Positions 15,627 to 25,013 of a DNA stretch of 58,027 bases are shown here, one piece after another; position 1 is the stretch's first letter; each line of letters begins with the position of its first letter. The DNA is from an uncultured Lachnospira sp. (GTDB taxonomy: Bacteria > Bacillota > Clostridia > Lachnospirales > Lachnospiraceae), in contig CALWKC010000016.1 in assembly GCA_944381165.1 (NCBI GenBank), positions 1-58,027 on the forward strand, written 5' to 3'. The position numbers and the translations under genes were made by a program. Under the pieces are notes generated by a model. The model did not search any database, had not been told where the DNA came from, and was given only the letters and a program-made list of their open reading frames with translations.

Positions 15627-17996
15627 ATGAATTACAAGTCACTTTCGACTCTTGAATATAACAAAATCACGGAAAAACTTGCCTCCTACGCCGGATGTGA
15701 AGCCGCGAAGCAGGCAGCGCTCGGACTTAAGCCCATGACAGACATTGACGAAATCAACCTTGCGCTCACACAGACAAGCGACGCTCTGTCACGTATATAC
15801 GCAAAGGGAAGCGTGTCTTTCTCGGGCGTCTCGAACATTTCTGACAGTGTCAAACGCTTAGAGGTCGGGAGCACGCTCAGCATACTGGAGCTTCTGCGCA
15901 TAAGCGCGCTTCTTTCGACAGCCGCAGCGGCAAAATCGCATTACGAGGAGACTACCGACAGTCTGACAGAATATTTTAACTCGCTCTGCCCTCTGACGCC
16001 TCTGAACACACAGATTAAGCGCTGCATTATCTCAGAGGAGGAGATAAGCGATGACGCAAGCGCGGCGCTTCGGGACCTGAGGCGTCAGAAGCGCATTGCT
16101 TCCGACCGTATACACACTGAATTAAACAAGCTTCTCAACTCTCCCTCTACGAGGAGCTGCCTTCAGGATTATGTAATCACAATGCGGCAGGGACGCTACT
16201 GCCTTCCCGTAAAAGCAGAATATAAATCACAGGTTGCCGGTATGATACACGACCAGTCGGCAACAGGCTCAACTCTGTTTATCGAGCCGGCCGCAGTCGT
16301 AAAATTAAACAACGACATACGTGAGCTGGAGCTCAAGGAGCAGGCAGAAATCGAGCGCATACTTGCGGAGCTTAGCGCTGAGGCAGCAGGCTTTACGGAC
16401 GAGCTAACATCAAACTATACGGTGCTTGTAACACTTGACTTTATATTTGCAAAGGCGCAGCTCTCAAAGCACTATAACTGCTCCTGCCCTGTCATGAACA
16501 CTAATAAATATATAAATATTAAAAAAGGCCGCCATCCGCTTATTCCGGCAAAGTCGGTCGTCCCTATTGACATTTATCTGGGAAGAGAATTTAACCTGCT
16601 GATAGTCACAGGACCTAATACGGGAGGAAAAACCGTATCGTTAAAAACAGTGGGGCTCCTGACCTTAATGGCACAGTCGGGACTCCACATACCGGCTGTG
16701 GAGCATTCCGAGATAGCCGTGTTTGACAATATTTTTGCTGATATAGGCGATGAACAGAGCATTGAACAGAGTCTCAGCACATTCTCTTCACACATGACGA
16801 ATACAGTCAGCATCTTAAAAGAAGCTGACGAAAACAGCCTTATTCTATTTGACGAGATAGGCGCGGGAACTGACCCTGATGAGGGAGCCGCACTCGCTAT
16901 CGCAATTCTGAGCGATTTGCATAACAGAGGAATAACAACAATGGCTACAACACATTACAGTGAAATCAAGGTATTCGCGCTTACAACAGAGGGCGTCGAG
17001 AACGCCTGCTGTGAGTTTGATGTAGCTACGCTCTCGCCTACCTACAGACTGCTTATCGGAGTACCGGGAAAGAGCAACGCATTTGCAATCTCAAGAAAGC
17101 TCGGTCTTCCGTCATATATTATCGATGATGCGGCAAACCGCATGGACGCCAACGACATACATTTTGAGGACCTGCTCTCAGACCTTGAAAACAGCAGAAT
17201 TACGATTGAAAAAGAACAGGCGGAAATAAACGAGTATAAGGAAGAAATACGCAAACTGAAAGCGGAGCTGGCAGCTAAATCAAAGCGGCTTGACGAGCGC
17301 ACCGACAAAATTATCCGCAAGGCAAACGAGGAGGCTGCGGAAATTCTTCGGGAGGCAAAGGAATACGCCGACGAGACTATAAAGACAATGAACAAACACG
17401 GAATGAGCGTAAGAGAGCTTGAAAAACAGCGAAGCGCCGTCCGGGACAAGATGAATAAACGCCAGGAAAATCTCGCGGTAAAACAGAAAGCTCCAAAGGC
17501 TCGCAAAGCCTCATCTATTGAAGATTTCAAGCCGGGCGTGCACGTCCGCGTTCTCAGCATGAATTTGATAGGCACCGTGACCGGAACACCGAACTCTAAG
17601 GGTGAAGTAACCGTATCTGTCGGCAGCCTTAACACAAAGACAAAGATGAACAATCTTGAAATTCTCACTGACTACAAGGACCCTGAGGAGAGCAGATATT
17701 CAGCCTCTAAGGTCGGCGGCTCCGGCAAAATAAAAATGTCAAAGAGCGCTTCAATCTCTCCTGAGATAAATCTTCTCGGGCTGACGGTTGACGAGGCTGT
17801 TTCAAGACTGGACAAATATCTTGACGATGCTTATATCGCCAAAATAGGACAGGTTCGCATTGTACACGGAAAAGGCACCGGGGCATTAAGAAACGGCGTA
17901 GCGGCTTATCTTAAAGGCGTGCCTTATGTAAAATCCTTCCGGCTCGGTGAAGTCGGCGAGGGCGACGCGGGTGTAACCATTGTGGAGTTTAAGTAG
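15627..17996 (+). CDS. mutS2: Endonuclease MutS2
   Basis: 789 residues, the normal length. The N-terminal clamp/lever region is followed by the ATPase with Walker A GPNTGGKT (about residue 329), Walker B ILFDEIGAGTDPDEGAAL and MATTHYSEIK. A long coiled coil (about 515-620), a KOW-like patch (KPGVHVRVLSMN) and a C-terminal Smr nuclease domain (INLLGLTVDEAVSRLDKYLD, then VRIVHGKGTGALR) complete the protein. MutS2 acts on branched DNA and on collided or stalled ribosomes. SD GGAG lies 9 nt before the ATG. It heads a plus-strand group with the response regulator and kinase that follow. Confidence 0.97.
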   Translation: MNYKSLSTLEYNKITEKLASYAGCEAAKQAALGLKPMTDIDEINLALTQTSDALSRIYAKGSVSFSGVSNISDSVKRLEVGSTLSILELLRISALLSTAAAAKSHYEETTDSLTEYFNSLCPLTPLNTQIKRCIISEEEISDDASAALRDLRRQKRIASDRIHTELNKLLNSPSTRSCLQDYVITMRQGRYCLPVKAEYKSQVAGMIHDQSATGSTLFIEPAAVVKLNNDIRELELKEQAEIERILAELSAEAAGFTDELTSNYTVLVTLDFIFAKAQLSKHYNCSCPVMNTNKYINIKKGRHPLIPAKSVVPIDIYLGREFNLLIVTGPNTGGKTVSLKTVGLLTLMAQSGLHIPAVEHSEIAVFDNIFADIGDEQSIEQSLSTFSSHMTNTVSILKEADENSLILFDEIGAGTDPDEGAALAIAILSDLHNRGITTMATTHYSEIKVFALTTEGVENACCEFDVATLSPTYRLLIGVPGKSNAFAISRKLGLPSYIIDDAANRMDANDIHFEDLLSDLENSRITIEKEQAEINEYKEEIRKLKAELAAKSKRLDERTDKIIRKANEEAAEILREAKEYADETIKTMNKHGMSVRELEKQRSAVRDKMNKRQENLAVKQKAPKARKASSIEDFKPGVHVRVLSMNLIGTVTGTPNSKGEVTVSVGSLNTKTKMNNLEILTDYKDPEESRYSASKVGGSGKIKMSKSASISPEINLLGLTVDEAVSRLDKYLDDAYIAKIGQVRIVHGKGTGALRNGVAAYLKGVPYVKSFRLGEVGEGDAGVTIVEFK

Positions 17997-18034
17997 CAGA
18001 TATAAAACAAAAATGAACGATGACGGAGGTTTTT

Positions 18035-18736
18035 ATGGCAATTAAACAGCGAATACTTATAGTGGACGATGATGAAAACATCGCAGAATTGATTTCACTT
18101 TACCTGACAAAGGAATGTTTCGAGACGAAAATCGTGTATGACGGAGAGAGCGCTCTCGCGCAGCTTTCATCCTTCAAGCCGAATTTAATTTTACTTGATT
18201 TGATGCTTCCCGGAATAGACGGCTATCAGGTTTGCCGCGAAATCCGAAAGAACAACAATACGCCTATAATCATGCTCTCTGCAAAGGGCGAGACCTTTGA
18301 CAAGGTACTCGGACTTGAGCTCGGAGCCGACGACTATATGATTAAGCCGTTTGAGACTAAAGAGCTTGTTGCACGCGTAAAAGCAGTGCTGAGGCGCTAC
18401 CACCTGCCGCAGTCCCAGACAAACTCAGGCGATGCCTCCCAGATTGTCGAATATCCTGATCTGACAATCAACCTCGGAAACTACTCTGTTTTATATTACG
18501 GAAAAAATATAGAGATGCCGCCTAAAGAGCTCGAGCTTCTGTACTTTCTCGCCTCCTCTCCCAATCAGGTTTTCACAAGAGAACAGCTTCTCGACAACAT
18601 ATGGGGATATGAATATATCGGCGACACACGTACAGTTGACGTGCACATAAAGCGTATACGCGAAAAAATCAAAGACCATGCGCGCTGGTCAATCGATACC
18701 GTATGGGGAATAGGCTACAAATTTGCAACAAAATAA
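18035..18736 (+). CDS. OmpR/PhoB-family response regulator
   Basis: 233 residues. Receiver domain at 1-120: IVDDDENI, phospho-acceptor Asp in LILLDLMLPG, Lys in MIKPF. C-terminal winged helix: PPKELELLYFLASSPNQVFT, then GYEYIGDTRTVDVHIKRIREK. The ATG at 18035 is chosen because GACGGAGG lies 5 nt before it; an in-frame ATG at 18020 would put the SD inside the gene. It begins 38 nt after mutS2 and is followed by its kinase 24 nt later. Confidence 0.93.
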   Translation: MAIKQRILIVDDDENIAELISLYLTKECFETKIVYDGESALAQLSSFKPNLILLDLMLPGIDGYQVCREIRKNNNTPIIMLSAKGETFDKVLGLELGADDYMIKPFETKELVARVKAVLRRYHLPQSQTNSGDASQIVEYPDLTINLGNYSVLYYGKNIEMPPKELELLYFLASSPNQVFTREQLLDNIWGYEYIGDTRTVDVHIKRIREKIKDHARWSIDTVWGIGYKFATK

Positions 18737-18760
18737 AAACAAAAAAGGACGGCAAAGTAA

Positions 18761-20194
18761 ATGAAGCTCAATATCTTAAACAAATATATATGTGTTTATA
18801 TAGCTGTCGCGATTATAAGCTTTGTCGGTGTTACGCTTCTGGCATACAGAATTGACTACAACAGAGTATACAAAGAAAAATCCGATGACATGTACAAACA
18901 GGCAGTATCTATCGCGGCAAGATTTGCTCCCGACTATTTCAGCAACGACAAGCTGAGAATTATAGAGCTTGAGCTGAACACAATCGCAGAGCTTGACCAT
19001 ACGCGCATAATGTTTATAAACACTGACGGCAACGTAATCCTCGACACCAAATACATCAATGTAAATGAAGAGATTGATGACAGCGGAATTTTATACTCTA
19101 TAAGCGATTTTAACATCAACTCACTCGGCTCCGGACATTCCGTTACAGGCAACTTCTACGGAATATTCGATGAAGCCCAGATTTCCGTGTTCGCTCCGAT
19201 TACAAACGCGTTTGTGATGAAAGGCTACGTTGTGGTACATATGCCCGAATCTGTTATAACACAGCGCGTATACACAACCTTTAACACAAACTATTTTACG
19301 CTTCTGATGGTGCTTCTTTTAAATTTAAGCTTTATCGTGCTGTATATAATCCATGTCCACAATCCGCTCAAAGCCGTCTCAAAAGCTATTAAGGAATACG
19401 GCAGGGGCAATCTGTCCTACAAGGTGCACGCAGGGCATAACGACGAGATGAGTAATCTGTCCGCATCTCTCAACTACATGGCAAGCCAGATTAATGAGAT
19501 GGACCAGTTTCAGCAGAAGTTCCTATCCAACATCTCGCACGATTTCCGTTCGCCTCTGACCTCCATCAAGGGTTATCTTGAGGCGATAGAGGACGGCACA
19601 GTTCCACCTGAAATGATTAACAAATATATAAAAATCGTGCTGTTTGAGACAGACCGCCTTACTAAGCTGACCAGCAACATTCTGACGCTTAATGAGCTTG
19701 ACCCAAAGACTGTACGCCTTGAAATCACGAGCTTTGATATAAATGCGCTTATAAAGCACACTATCGAGACCTTTGAGGTCACCTGCAAAAAAAGAAAAAT
19801 ACAGTTCCAGCTCACCTTTTCCGGTGAAAAAGAGTGGATTTCGGCAGATAAAAGCAAAATCGGTCAGGTAATATACAACCTTATAGACAACGCAATAAAA
19901 TTCAGCCCCGAAAACTCAAATATTTTTATAGCAGTCAAGGAAAAAGGTGAAAAAGCATATATCTCGGTCAAGGATAACGGCTGCGGAATATCAAAAGAAA
20001 ATATTGACAGAATATGGGACCGTTTTTATAAATCAGATTCGTCAAGAGGGCGCGACAAGAAGGGCTCAGGTCTGGGGCTTTCTATCGTAAAGGAAATTAT
20101 TTCCGCCCACAATGAAAATATAGACGTGATAAGCACTGTAGGAGTCGGAACTGAATTTATCTTCACGCTTCCGCTCTCCAAAGCGCCTTCATAA
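18761..20194 (+). CDS. Sensor histidine kinase (PhoR type)
   Basis: 477 residues. Membrane segments at about 9-29 and 180-203 enclose an extracytoplasmic sensor of about 150 residues. A HAMP linker (NPLKAVSKAIKEYGRGNLSY) is followed by the dimerisation domain with the phospho-His in FLSNISHDFRSPLTSIKGYL and an ATPase with NLIDNAIKFS, DNGCGI and GSGLGLSIVKEI. All catalytic boxes are intact. It pairs with the PhoB-type regulator upstream. The stop is 1 nt from the convergent trmL stop, with no hairpin between them. The ligand cannot be inferred. Confidence 0.93.
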   Translation: MKLNILNKYICVYIAVAIISFVGVTLLAYRIDYNRVYKEKSDDMYKQAVSIAARFAPDYFSNDKLRIIELELNTIAELDHTRIMFINTDGNVILDTKYINVNEEIDDSGILYSISDFNINSLGSGHSVTGNFYGIFDEAQISVFAPITNAFVMKGYVVVHMPESVITQRVYTTFNTNYFTLLMVLLLNLSFIVLYIIHVHNPLKAVSKAIKEYGRGNLSYKVHAGHNDEMSNLSASLNYMASQINEMDQFQQKFLSNISHDFRSPLTSIKGYLEAIEDGTVPPEMINKYIKIVLFETDRLTKLTSNILTLNELDPKTVRLEITSFDINALIKHTIETFEVTCKKRKIQFQLTFSGEKEWISADKSKIGQVIYNLIDNAIKFSPENSNIFIAVKEKGEKAYISVKDNGCGISKENIDRIWDRFYKSDSSRGRDKKGSGLGLSIVKEIISAHNENIDVISTVGVGTEFIFTLPLSKAPS

Positions 20195-20195
20195 C

Positions 20196-20690
20196 TTACT
20201 TCCATGACAGCCGGTGGAGATGTCCCTCACAGTTCATTTCCCCGAAATTCTGCTGTCTTAACGCCTCATACAAAACAACGGCGACCGAATTGGAGAGATT
20301 AAGAGAGCGTATATCTCCAATCATTGGAATACGAACACAGTTTTCCTCATGTTCGACAAGAATTTCCTCAGGAATTCCGGCGCTCTCCTTGCCGAACATT
20401 ATATAGCAGTCCGGCTCATATTTGACATCTGTATATATCCTGTGCGCCTTAGTAGTAGCCATGTAAATCTTCGCACCCGGATTTTTCTCCAGAAAATCGT
20501 TAAAATCATCATAGACCGTGACATCCAGCTTATCCCAGTAATCCAGTCCGGCACGCTTTAACATTTTCTCGTTAAGCCTGAAGCCGAGCGGCTCTATAAG
20601 ATGAAGCCTCGCTCCCGCCGCAACGCAGGTTCTTCCTATATTTCCGGTATTTGCCGGCATCTCCGGCTCATGCAGTACAATATTAATCAT
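20196..20690 (-). CDS. trmL: tRNA (cytidine/uridine-34 2'-O)-methyltransferase TrmL
   Basis: 164 residues, SPOUT fold. MINIVLHEPEMPANTGNIGR is the family start; IMFGKESAGIPEEIL and VRIPMIGDIRSLNLSNSVAV form the knotted SAM site. TrmL methylates the wobble ribose of certain tRNA-Leu species. The ATG at 20690 has GAGGG 5 nt upstream and lies 1 nt after the aminotransferase stop, so it is translationally coupled. Confidence 0.93.
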   Translation of the reverse strand: MINIVLHEPEMPANTGNIGRTCVAAGARLHLIEPLGFRLNEKMLKRAGLDYWDKLDVTVYDDFNDFLEKNPGAKIYMATTKAHRIYTDVKYEPDCYIMFGKESAGIPEEILVEHEENCVRIPMIGDIRSLNLSNSVAVVLYEALRQQNFGEMNCEGHLHRLSWK

Positions 20691-20691
20691 C

Positions 20692-21861
20692 TTATCCCTC
20701 ATTTCTAAGGCTGCCTATAAATTTTTCTATTCTCTCAAGCCCGACCTTTAAGTTTTCAATCGAGTACGCGTATGAAATCCTCACAAATCCCTCGCCCGAT
20801 GCCCCAAACGCTGTTCCGGGCACAACCGCAAGCTTCTGTTCCGCCAGCAGCCTGTTTGCAAATTCGTCTGACGTCATTTTGAACTTTTTAATCGAAGGGA
20901 AAACATAAAATGCGCCATATGGCTCAAAACAATCTATTCCCATCTCCTTGAAGGCATTCAGCAGAAAACGTCTCCTCTGATTATACGCCTCCACCATTTT
21001 TCTGACCTCTTCATCACAGCTTCTGAGAGCTTCCACAGCCGCAAACTGGCTGTTTGTCGGAGCGCACATTATCGCGAACTGATGCAGCTTAATCATCTGC
21101 GACATAATCTGCTTAGGCGCACACGCATATCCAAGTCTCCAGCCCGTCATCGCAAACGCCTTTGAAAATCCGTTTATGACGACTGTTCGTTCCTTCATTC
21201 CCGGAAATGAGGCAATGGAGCAATGAGTATTGTCGTATGTAAGCTCAGCATATATCTCGTCAGAAATTACAAAAAGGTCCTTCTCTATAATCACAGGTAC
21301 AAGCTCCGCAAGCTCTTCCCTCGTCATAATTGCGCCTGTAGGATTATTCGGATATGCCAGAATAAGTATTTTAGTTTTATCGGTTATGCTCTCAAGCAGC
21401 TCCTCTTTTGTCAGCTTAAACTCATTTTCTTCCTTGAGTTCGATTATCACAGGCTTTGCGTCCGCCATAACGGCGCACGGCACATATGACACATAGCACG
21501 GCTGCGGAATTAAAACCTCATCTCCCGGGTCGACCATACAGCGAAGCGCCACATCGATAGCCTCGCTTCCGCCTACTGTTACCATTATTTCATTGTCGGC
21601 ATCATATTCAAGCTGGTATTTCTTTTCAATATATCTGCTGATTTCAACCCTTAAATCCTTGAGCCCGGCATTTGACGTATAAAAGGTCCGCCCCTTCTCA
21701 AGCGAATAAATTCCCGCCTCCCTTACGATATAAGGCGTGTCGAAATCAGGCTCACCCACGCCGAGAGATATTGCTCCCGGCATCTCATTTACAATATCAA
21801 AAAACTTCCTTATCCCTGAGGGCTCAATATCAACTATTTTTTTGGACAATGCGTTTCTCAT
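20692..21861 (-). CDS. PLP-dependent class I/II aminotransferase
   Basis: 389 residues. The Schiff-base Lys is in NGFSKAFAMTGWRLGY (about residue 236), with the cofactor and substrate contacts AYPNNPTGA, SDEIYAEL and FVRISYAYS. The sequence resembles PatA-type and aspartate-type aminotransferases of fold type I, but the amino-acid substrate cannot be told from motifs. Its start overlaps the Lrp-type regulator's stop by ATGA, so this regulator probably controls it in response to an amino acid. trmL follows. Confidence 0.92.
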   Translation of the reverse strand: MRNALSKKIVDIEPSGIRKFFDIVNEMPGAISLGVGEPDFDTPYIVREAGIYSLEKGRTFYTSNAGLKDLRVEISRYIEKKYQLEYDADNEIMVTVGGSEAIDVALRCMVDPGDEVLIPQPCYVSYVPCAVMADAKPVIIELKEENEFKLTKEELLESITDKTKILILAYPNNPTGAIMTREELAELVPVIIEKDLFVISDEIYAELTYDNTHCSIASFPGMKERTVVINGFSKAFAMTGWRLGYACAPKQIMSQMIKLHQFAIMCAPTNSQFAAVEALRSCDEEVRKMVEAYNQRRRFLLNAFKEMGIDCFEPYGAFYVFPSIKKFKMTSDEFANRLLAEQKLAVVPGTAFGASGEGFVRISYAYSIENLKVGLERIEKFIGSLRNEG

Positions 21862-22340
21862 GGCGTCACCAGAATCCTTTCGTCTTTTTGAGGCTCACCC
21901 AGCACCTTTCCGTAATCCTTATATTTCTTTAGGACAAAATGTGTCGACGTGCTAAGAACAGAATCGAGCGGCGCAAGCTTATCAGCGACAAACTGCGCAA
22001 CCGACTTCATTGTCTTTCCCTCTATAATAACCGTAAAATCAAATCCGCCTGACATAAGATAGACAGACGTAATCTCACTGTACTGATAAATTCTTTCCGC
22101 AATGCTGTCAAATCCAAGCCCGCGCTGAGGGGTAACCTTAACCTCTATAAGTGCCGTCACCTTCTCCTCGCTCGTCTTATCCCAGTCAATAATCGTATTG
22201 TAGCCGCAGATAATATGCTCCTTTTCCATATCGGCTATCTCGTTGGCGACCTCCGCCTCCGATGTCCCGAGCATAACCGCCATATCCTTTAAATCTATTC
22301 TTGAATTTTTTTCCAGCATGTTCAAAATCTTTTCTCTCAT
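21858..22340 (-). CDS. Lrp/AsnC-family transcriptional regulator
   Basis: 160 residues, normal for the family. An N-terminal helix-turn-helix (KNSRIDLKDMAVMLGTSEAEV) is joined to a C-terminal RAM ligand-binding domain (KVTALIEVKVTPQRG, VYLMSGGFDFTVIIEG). The ATG at 22340 is preceded by AAAGGA at usual spacing and gives the standard start MREKILNMLEKN. Lrp-type proteins bind amino acids and form octamers. It overlaps the aminotransferase gene, its likely target. Confidence 0.92.
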   Translation of the reverse strand: MREKILNMLEKNSRIDLKDMAVMLGTSEAEVANEIADMEKEHIICGYNTIIDWDKTSEEKVTALIEVKVTPQRGLGFDSIAERIYQYSEITSVYLMSGGFDFTVIIEGKTMKSVAQFVADKLAPLDSVLSTSTHFVLKKYKDYGKVLGEPQKDERILVTP

Positions 22341-22402
22341 CACTTCAAATCCTTTCAGACAAATATCGATAACGGATATATTTTTTAGAATAATCAAAAC
22401 AG

Positions 22403-23425
22403 TCAGGCCCCAAACCTGTACACCTCATCGGGTGCCGGCTTTTCGAGATAGCGCAGCTCTTCGAGATTGCGGAGCTCTCTGTCGTTTCCTCCTGTTGTCC
22501 TCCCTATTATACACGCCTCAACGCCCTCGCTTTTTAATGCAGCGACAACCTGCTCGCCGCTGCCTGAGGTCATTAGAAGGCTTCCGCATGAATTGAGCTG
22601 ATACGGATTTATATCAAACATTTCACAGATTTCAATAATCTCCTGACGAACAGCAATGGCTCTCAAATCAATATCCAGACCTAAACCCGACGACTCAGCC
22701 ATATCCCAAAGCGCAGCGTAGACGCCTCCCTGTGACATGTCATGCATTGCGCTCACGCCGCTCTTTAAAGCAATACGCGCTTCCTTCTCCACAGACAAAT
22801 CCGCCCTCGTTCCGTACGCCTTCTCGATAAGCTCTTTTGTATACTTTTCCAGAATTTCGTCCCTGCGGCTGTCAATAATATAACGAATGCCGCCAATTCC
22901 GATGCATTTCGTCATAATAATATCTTCTCCGGGCATTGCCTTATACGCTCCTGCCGGCTGCGCCCCTATAATATCCGCAGACGCTCCGTCACTGCCCGTG
23001 TCATCACAAAAGTTTTCCTCACCTGCATAACGCCAGCCCACTGCCGTAACCGTCACGAGCGACTTTCCCGTCCCCGGTACCACCTGCGTATGACCTCCGG
23101 AAATCTCAATTCCAAGCTGCGAACAGTCCTCCGACAGCTTTGACATAACCTCTTTCAGGCGTATCTCGCGGCAGCTTTCAGGCAAAATAATACAGAGCTG
23201 CGCCGCACACGGCTTTCCGCCCTTCGCAAATATATTGTTCACAGCCGTATAGACCGGCTCAATTCCGCAGTCCGTTGAAACCACAAGCTGTCCTTTTTGA
23301 GCCTTAAACACCGAAGCATCATTTCCCACGCCGGGATATGAGGCAAGAATACCTTCACGTCCCTTTTCAGTATATTTTAAAACAGAACGGTTAAGCACCG
23401 CATTTGACACTTTTCCAATCTTCAT
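22403..23425 (-). CDS. AIR-synthase-like (PurM/HypE/ThiL superfamily) protein
   Basis: 340 residues. It has the two-domain PurM fold landmarks: GNDASVFKAQKGQLVVSTD, NIFAKGGKPCAAQ, LGIEISGGHTQVVPG, then a C-terminal domain with MHDMSQGGVYAALWDMAESS and INPYQLNSCGSLLMT. HypE and ThiL bind ATP in this fold, but HypE's C-terminal Cys and neighbouring hyp genes are absent, so hydrogenase maturation is unlikely. It lies 62 nt upstream of the Lrp-type gene on the same strand and is probably co-transcribed. Function unknown. Confidence 0.8.
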   Translation of the reverse strand: MKIGKVSNAVLNRSVLKYTEKGREGILASYPGVGNDASVFKAQKGQLVVSTDCGIEPVYTAVNNIFAKGGKPCAAQLCIILPESCREIRLKEVMSKLSEDCSQLGIEISGGHTQVVPGTGKSLVTVTAVGWRYAGEENFCDDTGSDGASADIIGAQPAGAYKAMPGEDIIMTKCIGIGGIRYIIDSRRDEILEKYTKELIEKAYGTRADLSVEKEARIALKSGVSAMHDMSQGGVYAALWDMAESSGLGLDIDLRAIAVRQEIIEICEMFDINPYQLNSCGSLLMTSGSGEQVVAALKSEGVEACIIGRTTGGNDRELRNLEELRYLEKPAPDEVYRFGA

Positions 23426-23495
23426 TTTTGCTCTCCATTGAAAATTTTGATGCTTTAGTATATATTAACTATAAGCAGCTTACCTTTTTCATCAT

Positions 23496-23612
23496 TTAGT
23501 AAAAAGAAAGCAGCGCAGATACTATCATAGGCACAACCATTGCCACAACTAAAAATATAATAACAACAGCCGTGAGTATCTTTTTATTTTTTCTGTTATT
23601 AAAATTTATCAT
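23496..23612 (-). CDS. Small single-pass membrane protein, 38 aa
   Basis: MINFNNRKNKKI followed by a 22-residue hydrophobic stretch (LTAVVIIFLVVAMVVPMIVSAL) and LSFY. GAGG lies 6 nt before the ATG. A basic N-terminus followed by one helix suggests the N-terminus is in the cytosol. It is 70 nt upstream of the AIR-synthase-like gene and divergent from the 199-residue protein at 23667. Function unknown; the good SD and clean architecture argue that it is translated. Confidence 0.65.
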   Translation of the reverse strand: MINFNNRKNKKILTAVVIIFLVVAMVVPMIVSALLSFY

Positions 23613-23666
23613 AATAATCCTCATTTCTAATAATTTTGATGCGCCATCAGGCACGAAAGGAGAAAA

Positions 23667-24266
23667 ATGAAATTAATACTGCCTTATTTTATAATATTAC
23701 TCTTTCTGTTGCAATTCTATCTTAAAAAAAATTCAAAAAAGACGCGCTCAGACAACGAAAATTTTTTAAAGCGTGAAAGCCGTGCCAATATGAGCAGAAA
23801 AAAAGACATCTCCAATCTTAACTATATCACAATTCCCGATACCCTTCCTTTTGTGGATACTGATGTCGAAACAATTAAAAAAGCCCAGAACGACCTTGCT
23901 GACTTAAAAGAAAAAAAAATACTCAACCTGACAGGAATGAGCAACACCGATTTAAAAATAAAATACGGCGTTGCAAACCTCTCGGTGCTGAGTGAGTACG
24001 ACGAAAATTTTTCAAAACTGTGCCGTGCGATTGTGCGCCTATCGGCTGCGCTTAAGGAAAATGGATTTGACGAACAGGCGGAAGCCTTCCTAGAGTTCGG
24101 CATCAAATGCGGCTCTGACGTATCAGCAAATTATTTTATGCTAGCCGAATATTATCTTGAAAAAGGCAACACAAAAGGGCTTTCCCGCCTTAAAACAAGC
24201 GCGCAAGCCCTCAACTCACTGTCAAAAAATGTAATTTTAAAAAAGCTTGAGACACTGACGCCGTAA
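23667..24266 (+). CDS. Membrane-anchored helical (TPR-like) protein, function unknown
   Basis: 199 residues. An N-terminal hydrophobic segment (LILPYFIILLFLLQFYL) followed by lysines is a membrane anchor. The remainder is soluble and helical: residues about 110-195 contain CRAIVRLSAALKENGFDEQ, FLEFGIKCGSDVSANYFMLA and YYLEKGNTKGLSRLK, a pattern like two or three tetratricopeptide helical pairs. AAAGGAG lies 5 nt before the ATG. It stands alone on the plus strand between minus-strand genes. Confidence 0.7.
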   Translation: MKLILPYFIILLFLLQFYLKKNSKKTRSDNENFLKRESRANMSRKKDISNLNYITIPDTLPFVDTDVETIKKAQNDLADLKEKKILNLTGMSNTDLKIKYGVANLSVLSEYDENFSKLCRAIVRLSAALKENGFDEQAEAFLEFGIKCGSDVSANYFMLAEYYLEKGNTKGLSRLKTSAQALNSLSKNVILKKLETLTP

Positions 24267-24311
24267 GACGCAGGAATTGAACAAAAAGTTCGCAGGCGTA
24301 CACAGCTTATA

Positions 24312-25013
24312 TTATTTTCCGTACTGAAGAATTATTTTGTCAATCATTCTCGATGCCCTGCTCTTTGTGAGCATATCAACGTCAACGTCAAGCGCAAGAT
24401 TATGTTTTTGCACAAGTACTCCGAGATAACGCTTCTGAGCTGCAGTTACAGGCGAATCCTTTTTTGCGGAATAATTAAGCTGTATAAGCTCGTCAAAGCC
24501 CGCATCGTCAGGCTTTATCCCCCATAGCTTTTCATAAAGCCGCTTCGCGCTGAGAGCATCATCATACGCTCTGTGCGAATTGCCGGCGTCAATATTAAAA
24601 TATTCACAGAGATACTCAAGATTTTTGTGAGGTATCTCGGGCAGCAGTCTCCTTGCAAGCTTTAAAGTGTCAATTCCCTGCTTTTCAAACTTAAGCCCTG
24701 AATTAACCGCTGCTTTCTTTAAAAAGCTGTAATCGAATATTATATTATGGCCAAGTATAGGAGCCTCGCCTATAAAATCAATTACCTCGCCTATAATGTC
24801 AGACATAACGGGCTGTCCCTCCAGCATTTCCGTAGTAATCCCCGTAAGCCGTGTTATGCGCTCATCAATGACAAGCCCCGGTGACACCAGCGTGGAAAAG
24901 CTCTCCTGAATACAGCCCTTATATACCTTTGCCATTCCTATCTCTATAATTTTGTCGTCTGCGGGATTAAGCCCTGTCGTCTCAACATCAACCGCAACAT
25001 ACGAATCAATCAT
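24312..25013 (-). CDS. 3'-5' exonuclease, DnaQ/PolC-epsilon type
   Basis: 233 residues. DEDDh exonuclease motifs are complete: YVAVDVETTGLNP (motif I), ILGHNIIFDYSFL (motif II), and NSHRAYDDALSAKRLY with the His and final Asp (motif III). It matches the stand-alone PolC-type exonucleases of Clostridia, likely used in DNA repair or proofreading. A C-terminal extension of about 60 residues (AAQKRYLGVLVQKHNL) is a small helical domain often attached to these exonucleases. The ATG at 25013 overlaps the stop of the GGDEF gene upstream (ATGATTGA), so it is translationally coupled. Confidence 0.88.
   Translation of the reverse strand: MIDSYVAVDVETTGLNPADDKIIEIGMAKVYKGCIQESFSTLVSPGLVIDERITRLTGITTEMLEGQPVMSDIIGEVIDFIGEAPILGHNIIFDYSFLKKAAVNSGLKFEKQGIDTLKLARRLLPEIPHKNLEYLCEYFNIDAGNSHRAYDDALSAKRLYEKLWGIKPDDAGFDELIQLNYSAKKDSPVTAAQKRYLGVLVQKHNLALDVDVDMLTKSRASRMIDKIILQYGK

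Noticed and set aside
17042-17668. 208-codon minus-strand frame opposite mutS2
   Set aside because: Antisense to the coiled-coil coding region of MutS2; Ser/Phe/Leu-rich composition is typical of shadow frames.
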